Origin: B4-G1 sp964393895 | Lineage (GTDB): Bacteria > Chloroflexota > Anaerolineae > B4-G1 | Assembly (NCBI GenBank): GCA_964393895.1 | Contig: CAYMWP010000099.1 | Span: 1 to 18,163, forward strand | DNA length: 18,163 nucleotides | Direction: 5' to 3' | Part shown: positions 13,407-18,163 of the stretch, one piece after another | Numbering within the stretch: position 1 is the first letter of the stretch | Layout of the letters: each line of letters starts with the position of its first letter | The notes under the pieces: model-generated | Databases searched by the model: none | Seen by the model: the letters and a program-made list of their open reading frames with translations, nothing else | Told to the model about the DNA's origin: nothing | Translations under genes and position numbers: made by a program

Positions 13407-14828
13407 ATGTTTGGGAATTTTGAGCAAGCGCGGCGCTACGTTGACGAGAACGACGTCCAGATGGTGGACCTCAAGTTCTGCGACCTGTGGGGCCGCTGGC
13501 ATCACCTCACCATACCGCCGACCCAGTTCACACCGGCGCTGATGGAGAACGGCGTCGGCTTCGATGGCTCCGCCGTGGGACTCAAGAACGTCAAAGCCGG
13601 CGACATGGTGCTGGTGCCGGATCTCGCCACCGGCGCGGTGGACCCTTTCTGGGATGTGGTCACGCTCAGCTTTATCTGCACCACGCTGGAGGCGGACACC
13701 AAAGCCGTCTTTGCCAACGACCCGCGCAACATCGCCCTCCGCGCCGAGGCTTACCTGCGCGAGACCGGCGTCGCCGACGAGAGCCGCTGGGGGCCAGAGT
13801 TCGAGTTCTACGTCTTTGACAACGTGTCCTACGAAAGCGGTATTAACCGGGCCAGCTACCGGGTGGACTCGCGGGAGGCCGACTGGCAGGCTGCCGAGGG
13901 CGGCCACGGTCACTACATCCCACTCCACGGCGGCTACCACGCCATTCCTCCCAAGGATCAGCTCTACAACCTGCGGACCGAAATAGTCCTGCACCTGGAA
14001 ACGATGGGCGTGCCGGTCAAGTATCACCACCACGAAGTCGGCGGCCCCGGTCAGGTCGAGATCGAGACGCCGATGATGGGCCTGGGGGCCGCCGGCGACG
14101 CGACCATGCTGGTCAAATACGTGACCAAGATGACGGCCCACGCTCACGGCCAGACGGCGACCTTTATGCCCAAGCCGCTCTACGGCGAGGCCGGAAACGG
14201 TATGCACTTTCACCAGCACCTGTTCAAGAAAGGGCGCAACCTCTTTTACGATCCCGATGGCTACGGCTGCCTCAGCCAGACGGCCCTCTACTACATCGGC
14301 GGACTGCTGACCCACGGCGCGGCTCTGCTGGCCCTGACCAGTCCCAGCACCAACTCCTACCGTCGTCTGGTACCCGGCTTTGAGGCTCCCATCAACGCCT
14401 TCTTCTCGCTGGGCAACCGCAGTGCCGCCATCCGCATCCCCAAGTATGCCTGCCGGCCAGACGCCGCCCGCCTCGAGTTCCGCCCGCCCGACGCTGCCTG
14501 CAACCCTTACCTGGCGCTGGCGGCTCAACTGCTGGCCGGGCTGGACGGCATCCAGCGCCAGATTGACCCCAGCGAGGCCGGATTTGGCCCCATTGACGCA
14601 GACGTCTTTGCCTGGGACGACGAACGCCGCGCTGGCATCAAGAGCCTGCCCAGTTCCCTCGACGAGGCCCTGCACGCACTGGAGGCCGACCACGGCTTTT
14701 TGCTGGCGGGTGAGGTCTTGAGCGCGGAACTGATCCAAGAGTGGATAGAGCACAAATTGGAAGCCGAGTGCCATCCGGTTCGCAACCGGCCACATCCCTA
14801 CGAGGTAGAACTGTACTTTGACGTATGA
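13407..14828 (+). CDS. glnA: Glutamine synthetase, type I (no adenylylation tyrosine seen)
   Basis: This enzyme makes glutamine from glutamate, ammonia and ATP, working as a cytoplasmic dodecamer. It has 473 residues, a usual length for GSI. Motifs in order are NGVGFDGSAVG (48-58), the metal site PEFEFYVFD (130-138), EVGGPGQVEIE (210-220), ATFMPKPLYGEAGNGMHFHQHL (from 251), the ATP/glutamate loop NSYRRLVPGFEAP (316-328) and RPPDAACNPYLALAAQLLAG (359-378). The C-terminal part reads RRAGIKSLPSSLDEAL where regulated GSI-beta enzymes carry the adenylylated Tyr, so it looks like the GSI-alpha form. Substitutions such as DGSAVG for the common DGSS, and HHHEVGGPGQ, mark a distinct subgroup. The ATG at 13407 has GGAGG upstream and its own promoter. 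No amtB or glnB is nearby. Confidence 0.93.
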   Translation: MFGNFEQARRYVDENDVQMVDLKFCDLWGRWHHLTIPPTQFTPALMENGVGFDGSAVGLKNVKAGDMVLVPDLATGAVDPFWDVVTLSFICTTLEADTKAVFANDPRNIALRAEAYLRETGVADESRWGPEFEFYVFDNVSYESGINRASYRVDSREADWQAAEGGHGHYIPLHGGYHAIPPKDQLYNLRTEIVLHLETMGVPVKYHHHEVGGPGQVEIETPMMGLGAAGDATMLVKYVTKMTAHAHGQTATFMPKPLYGEAGNGMHFHQHLFKKGRNLFYDPDGYGCLSQTALYYIGGLLTHGAALLALTSPSTNSYRRLVPGFEAPINAFFSLGNRSAAIRIPKYACRPDAARLEFRPPDAACNPYLALAAQLLAGLDGIQRQIDPSEAGFGPIDADVFAWDDERRAGIKSLPSSLDEALHALEADHGFLLAGEVLSAELIQEWIEHKLEAECHPVRNRPHPYEVELYFDV

Positions 14829-14908
14829 TCGAGGTGTAGGTTCGGGCGGACGTCTCGAACGAGCGTTGCCCGTCGAAACCGCACGCGATGGAGACACAGG
14901 TGTTCACC

Positions 14909-14937
14909 TTGCCAATTCAAGCCGGGTGGGGTAGAAT
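14909..14937 (+). promoter_or_regulatory. Promoter of the TraR-like/lspA pair
   Basis: TTGCCA (14909-14914) and TAGAAT (14932-14937) are spaced 17 bp. The ATG at 14974 follows with GGGAGGAG six bases before it. Confidence 0.65.
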
Positions 14938-14973
14938 ATGCACGTCTGACGATCTGGGGTGGGAGGAGCGAAT

Positions 14974-15336
14974 ATGCCTTTCTCGTACGAAAGAGCTAAA
15001 CAAGAACTACTAGATGAACGCGCCAAGTTAAGCGAGCAATTAGAACAACTCGAGACCGCCGAGTACGAAAGCATCGGCTACAGCAACCACATGGCCGACG
15101 ATGCTACAAATGCTTTCGACCAGGCCGTGGACGTGGCGCTAAAGCGCAAAATCGAAGCTTCACTGGAAGAGATCAAGCGAGCGTTGAGCAAGTTCGACGA
15201 TGGCACCTATGGCATCTGCGAGACATGTGGCGGCAGGATTGACCGCGCGCGCCTGGAGGTATTGCCCCAAGCCAGACACTGCCTGGACTGCCAAACACGC
15301 CGCGAGCAAAGTGGGACACGGAAGGGCTCCCATTGA
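14974..15336 (+). CDS. DksA/TraR-family C4 zinc-finger protein
   Basis: This 120-residue cytoplasmic protein has a helical first half (YERAKQELLDERAKLSEQL and a second helix with ALKRKIEASLEEIKRAL), an acidic turn HMADDATNAFDQA where DksA has its coiled-coil tip, and a zinc finger CETC-x17-CLDC. DksA and TraR enter the RNA polymerase secondary channel and change initiation at selected promoters, with ppGpp in the case of DksA. Short members like this one are often of unknown target. The ATG at 14974 is preferred to a GTG at 14959 because the latter overlaps the ribosome binding site. Its stop overlaps the next start, tying it to lspA. Confidence 0.9.
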   Translation: MPFSYERAKQELLDERAKLSEQLEQLETAEYESIGYSNHMADDATNAFDQAVDVALKRKIEASLEEIKRALSKFDDGTYGICETCGGRIDRARLEVLPQARHCLDCQTRREQSGTRKGSH

Positions 15337-15851
15337 AACAGAGACGCGATATCCTGATCCTGCCGGCTATGGCAGCACTGGTACTGCTGGTTGACCAAAT
15401 CAGCAAGCACTTGGTGATGACCCGGTTAGAGGAAGGCCGGTCGTGGGACATTGCGGGTTGGCTATCTCCTTTCTTGCGCATTACCCACGTGACCAATACG
15501 GGAGCAGCCTTTGGGCTGTTTCCCAAATGGAGTGACTTTTTCGTCGCCGTCGCCGTGATCGTCATAGCGGTGATCATCATTTACCAGCGGCATCTGCCCG
15601 CCGGCCAGTGGTTGGTGCGGGTAGCGATGGGCCTTCAACTTGGTGGAGCCATCGGCAACCTGGTAGACCGGCTGCGCTGGGGGTCGGTGGTGGATTTTAT
15701 GGACCTGAACTTTTGGCCGCTGCACGAGTGGCCGGTGTTCAACGTGGCGGACGCTTCCATCGTGACCGGCGTTTCCCTGTTGGCGATCTTGATGCTGTGG
15801 GAAGAACGGCGTGAGCAGAGCAAACCAGCGCCGGCCCAAGACGGGTTATAG
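15333..15851 (+). CDS. lspA: Lipoprotein signal peptidase (signal peptidase II)
   Basis: This inner-membrane aspartyl protease removes the signal peptide from diacylglyceryl-modified prolipoproteins. It has 172 residues and four hydrophobic segments. Typical motifs are DQISKHLV (21-28), TNTGAAFGLF (54-63), GGAIGNLVDRLRWGSVVDFMDL with catalytic Asp121 in VVDF, and FNVADASI with catalytic Asp140; the 19-residue spacing of the two Asp residues is that of known LspA. The start is TTG at 15333, inside the sequence ATTGA that also forms the stop of the zinc-finger gene, with GAAGGG six bases upstream. The C-terminal tail is charged and cytoplasmic. Confidence 0.94.
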   Translation: MKQRRDILILPAMAALVLLVDQISKHLVMTRLEEGRSWDIAGWLSPFLRITHVTNTGAAFGLFPKWSDFFVAVAVIVIAVIIIYQRHLPAGQWLVRVAMGLQLGGAIGNLVDRLRWGSVVDFMDLNFWPLHEWPVFNVADASIVTGVSLLAILMLWEERREQSKPAPAQDGL

Positions 15852-15914
15852 ATCACCGCGAGTTTTGAACCAGTAGCAAAGCCCCCCAAGCTACCATCCT
15901 CATTACAGCGGACA

Positions 15915-15943
15915 ATGCGACGCGCTCGATCAATGCGTCGCAT
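15915..15943. terminator. Stem-loop between the converging lspA and clpP genes
   Basis: ATGCGACGC (15915-15923) and GCGTCGCAT (15935-15943) form a perfect 9-bp stem. It lies between convergent genes, where a terminator for both is expected, but no T-run follows directly on either side; a T6 run stands 17 bases past it on the + side. A second small hairpin (CGCCAGC/GCTGGCG, 16048-16069) lies nearer the clpP end. The rest of 15852-16101 has repeat-like phrases (GCCCCCCAAGC twice; TTCGCAGAAAAACGCGGAT) and no gene. Confidence 0.4.
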
Positions 15944-16101
15944 CTTGTGGTTATAGCGGGCTTTTTTGGGGGATTGGGAACCCGGCGGATTTTCGCAGAA
16001 AAACGCGGATAGACTGATAGTCCCTCTCCATAGTGTTGTTGCTAATCGCCAGCCCCCCAAGCGCTGGCGCGAGCGAAACGGCACAGGTAGGGATGGTTGC
16101 G

Positions 16102-16713
16102 CTATTCTTTCTTCTCGGCCGACTTGAGGATTTGGTCCACCAGCCCATACTCGACCGCCTCCTCGGCTGTCATAAAGCGGTCCCGGTCAAAGTCGGCTGC
16201 GATCTGCTCCACCGTCTGACCGGTGTGTTGGGCCAGCAGGCTGTGGATCAGGTCCTCGACGCGCTTTAGTTCCTTGTATTGAATTTCGACGTCGGGGGCA
16301 TATCCTTGCGCGCTGCCGCCGGCCGGGTGCATGTGTACTGTAGCGTGTGGCAGCGCATAGCGATGGCCCTTGGTGCCGGCGGCCAGTAGCACCGTGCCCA
16401 TACTGGCCGTCACTCCCACGGCGTAGGTCGCCACTGGCGGCTGTATCTGCTGGATGGTATCATAGATCGCCAACCCGTGATAGACCACGCCGCCGGGGCA
16501 GTTGATGTACATCGAGATCGGTTTTTCTGCGTCCTCACCCGCCAGGTACAACAACTGGGCCACTATCAAATTGGCGATCTGATCGGTGATGGGCGTGCCC
16601 ACAAAGATGATACGCTGCTTGAGCAACAGCGAGTAGATGTCGTAGGCGCGCTCGCCGCGCCCCGTTGTCTCGATCACCATCGGAATTAACGACGTAGGCA
16701 AAATCATTCTCAT
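16102..16713 (-). CDS. clpP: ATP-dependent Clp protease proteolytic subunit
   Basis: This cytoplasmic serine peptidase forms the 14-subunit barrel fed by ClpX, ClpA or ClpC. Of 203 residues, GRGERAYDIYSLLLKQRIIF (19-38) is the family start, GVTASMG carries nucleophile Ser104, HATVHMHPAGG carries the histidine (probably His129), and FDRDRFMTAEEAVEYGLVD carries Asp178. Most ClpPs read MIHQPLGG at the histidine; here one residue (the Q) is missing. The first ATG overlaps the tig stop as ATGA, but the ribosome binding site AAAGGGGA abuts it, so the second ATG two codons later (at 16707) may be the real start. clpX is not adjacent within the window; lspA converges from the other side. Confidence 0.94.
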   Translation of the reverse strand: MRMILPTSLIPMVIETTGRGERAYDIYSLLLKQRIIFVGTPITDQIANLIVAQLLYLAGEDAEKPISMYINCPGGVVYHGLAIYDTIQQIQPPVATYAVGVTASMGTVLLAAGTKGHRYALPHATVHMHPAGGSAQGYAPDVEIQYKELKRVEDLIHSLLAQHTGQTVEQIAADFDRDRFMTAEEAVEYGLVDQILKSAEKKE

Positions 16714-18047
16714 TCCCCTTTGCTCTCTTCTTCTTCACTCTGCTCTTCGAGAGAATCCGGCTGCGGAGCTTTTCCCCTGGCGATGGCGACCAACCGCTCC
16801 ACAGCCTTTGTTGCCAGCAGGCGGTTGACGACAGCCCCGCGGCCCTTGCCCGCAGAGAGAGAGGAGCGAACAGCTTCGGCCCGATCGCCCCACGAGGCGC
16901 TGACCTCTTCGATGTGCGTCTCAATTTCCTCTTCGTCTACCTCAATCCCTTCCAGCGCCACGACCTCACCCAGCACCAGCGAGTTCCTTAGCCGGGATTG
17001 GGCAACGGGTTCAAAATCCTCCCGCAGGTCATCCTCGCTCCTGCCCACCAGACGCAAATAGTCTCTCAGCGCGAGCTGAGTCCGGCGCTTGATGTTTCGC
17101 TCAAAATCCTCAATCATCTCGTCCAGCATCTCTTCGAGCACGATCGGCGGATATTCGACCCGGGCCTGTTCCACGATGTCGCTCACTACCTGTTCCATGT
17201 ATTCCTCGTCCGCCTCCTGCTGCGCCTGCTCTCGTAGTTGCTCCTTGACCGATCTCTCTAACTCTCTGAGAGAGTCAAAATTACCGACGGTGCGTGCCAG
17301 GTCATCGTCCAGGCCCGGGAGGGTGCTATCGTATACCTCTGCCACCGCGACGAAGAACTCTGCTTCCTGGCCCCGCAGTTCCTCCTGGGGAAAATCGTCC
17401 GGCAGGGTCAGCGTGAAGACACGCTCATCGCCGGCCTCCATCCCCACGATGGCCTCTGCTAATCCTGGCACTGGGCTGGTGTTTTCGGCGTCCAGCAGCA
17501 GGCGCTCGTCCGCCAGGGTCATGAACTCTACGCCGTCCGCCCGCCCCTCCACTTCGACCAAGACCGCATCCCCCAGCGCGGCTGGACGCTCGACCAGTTC
17601 GAGGATGGCATTATTTTCTCGGATCTCTTGGAGCGTTTGCTGCACCTCTTTTTTATAGACTCTGACCTTGCGCGGCTTGAGGCGGTAGTCGCGGTAGTCG
17701 CCCAGATCCACTATCGGGTACAGGGGGATGGTGAACTCAAAAGTTACAGGGTCCAGTGTGACGCCCTCCAACGCGGCAGGAGCATAGGGTTGGATCTCTT
17801 CTTGTTCCAATGCCTCGCGGTAGACTTTTTCCACCATCTCGTCGGCGGCTTCCTGGCGCACAGTGTCCTCGCCGTAGCGCTGCACGACCAGCTTGTACGG
17901 GGCCTTTCCCTTGCGGAAACCTGGAAAGTTCACCTGTTTGGCGATCTTGCGCGCGGCGCGCCGCATGGCCCGTTGGGTCTGTTCCTCGTCCAGCTCGATG
18001 GTTAGGCGTAGTTGGCAATTCTCTAACGGTTCGGTAGCGATTTTCAA
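16710..18047 (-). CDS. tig: Trigger factor, ribosome-associated chaperone
   Basis: This 445-residue chaperone binds at the ribosome exit tunnel and helps nascent chains fold. The N-terminal domain has the ribosome-docking signature NFPGFRKGKAP (40-50), the PPIase domain follows at about 150-235 (ALGDAVLVEVEGRADGVEF, then TLPDDFPQEELRGQEAEF), and the C-terminal helical arms run from about 250 with an acidic end (SLEEQSEEEESKGE). The start is TTG at 18047; GGAGG lies nine bases upstream and the next residues match the family N-terminus. Its stop overlaps clpP, so the two form an operon, as in many bacteria. It begins 44 bp from the mature end of a tRNA-Leu gene with no clear promoter between them. 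Confidence 0.94.
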   Translation of the reverse strand: MKIATEPLENCQLRLTIELDEEQTQRAMRRAARKIAKQVNFPGFRKGKAPYKLVVQRYGEDTVRQEAADEMVEKVYREALEQEEIQPYAPAALEGVTLDPVTFEFTIPLYPIVDLGDYRDYRLKPRKVRVYKKEVQQTLQEIRENNAILELVERPAALGDAVLVEVEGRADGVEFMTLADERLLLDAENTSPVPGLAEAIVGMEAGDERVFTLTLPDDFPQEELRGQEAEFFVAVAEVYDSTLPGLDDDLARTVGNFDSLRELERSVKEQLREQAQQEADEEYMEQVVSDIVEQARVEYPPIVLEEMLDEMIEDFERNIKRRTQLALRDYLRLVGRSEDDLREDFEPVAQSRLRNSLVLGEVVALEGIEVDEEEIETHIEEVSASWGDRAEAVRSSLSAGKGRGAVVNRLLATKAVERLVAIARGKAPQPDSLEEQSEEEESKGE

Positions 18048-18091
18048 GTTCGTGTGCCTCCGGTGTTTACTTGTTCTGCCGTTGCGTCAGA

Positions 18092-18163
18092 TGGGGAAGG
18101 CGGGATTTGAACCCGCACGGGTTGCCCCACGTGATCCTAAGTCACGCTCGTCTGCCAGTTCCG
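18092..18163 (-). tRNA. tRNA-Leu (anticodon UAG), 5' end cut off by the window
   Basis: On the minus strand the sequence shows the D-arm part GGAACTGGCAGACG, an anticodon stem CGTGA/TCACG around the loop CTTAGGA (anticodon TAG), a long class II variable arm (TGGGGCAACCC), the T arm GCGGGTTCAAATCCCGC, and the acceptor 3' strand CTTCCCC with discriminator A. CCA is not encoded. The 5' acceptor strand lies beyond the right edge. Confidence 0.9.

Noticed and set aside
13377..14897. A 506-codon open frame on the minus strand opposite glnA
   Set aside because: It mirrors the glnA codon pattern in GC-rich DNA, shows no recognisable motif, and glnA itself is fully supported by family signatures.
14829..14908. 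Terminator after glnA
   Set aside because: Weak pairings (GTTCG/CGAAC and CGGGC/GCCCG) are present, but they are short and have no T-run, so no terminator is claimed.

Overview
The window reads as bacterial chromosome of high GC content, most likely from the phylum Chloroflexota (Anaerolineae/Caldilineae-like). This is an inference from the gene families: a TrpB2-type tryptophan synthase beta chain, a very large MalT-like LuxR regulator, an unadenylylated type I glutamine synthetase, a tRNA-Leu/tig/clpP block, and a small protein type common in that phylum. No taxonomic marker such as rRNA is present. No phage, plasmid, CRISPR or transposase gene is seen.

Left part (1-5041, + strand): the 3' end of trpB2 with a strong terminator; a 449-bp decayed stretch holding a scrap of a MalT-like gene and a scrap of a DUF4143-type AAA ATPase gene; an intact 916-residue MalT-like LuxR regulator; and, 17 bp later, an integral-membrane isoprenylcysteine-carboxylmethyltransferase-like gene, probably co-transcribed with the regulator.

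Middle part (5133-12075, + strand): a promoter overlapped by a perfect dyad drives a 91-aa protein of unknown function coupled by ATGA overlap to a class I SAM methyltransferase. After a deleted remnant of a second membrane methyltransferase comes a 1441-residue dikinase-like phosphotransferase. It has one ATP-grasp domain followed by two tandem copies of a substrate-like plus phosphohistidine module, and no PEP/pyruvate barrel, so it is closer to rifampin phosphotransferase than to PEP synthase. A DHA1-type MFS exporter follows.

Right part (12076-18163): a wrecked second MalT-like gene, broken by an internal deletion, a 224-bp MITE-like insertion and a 3' truncation; a second copy of the upstream region of the intact regulator; glutamine synthetase with its own promoter; a DksA/TraR-type zinc-finger protein overlapping lspA; then, on the minus strand and converging, tRNA-Leu(UAG), tig and clpP, which are housekeeping genes for protein folding and turnover.

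The most distinctive theme is repeat invasion of genes. At least six short palindromic or tandem repeats lie in frame inside the regulator and the dikinase, and probably one more in the MFS gene, at places where I expect relatives to have short loops. Together with the MITE-like insertion, the duplicated regulator block and four gene remnants, this suggests a genome where short repeats insert into and expand within coding sequence. The tandem phosphohistidine-domain enzyme and the in-frame palindromes are the two items most worth following up.
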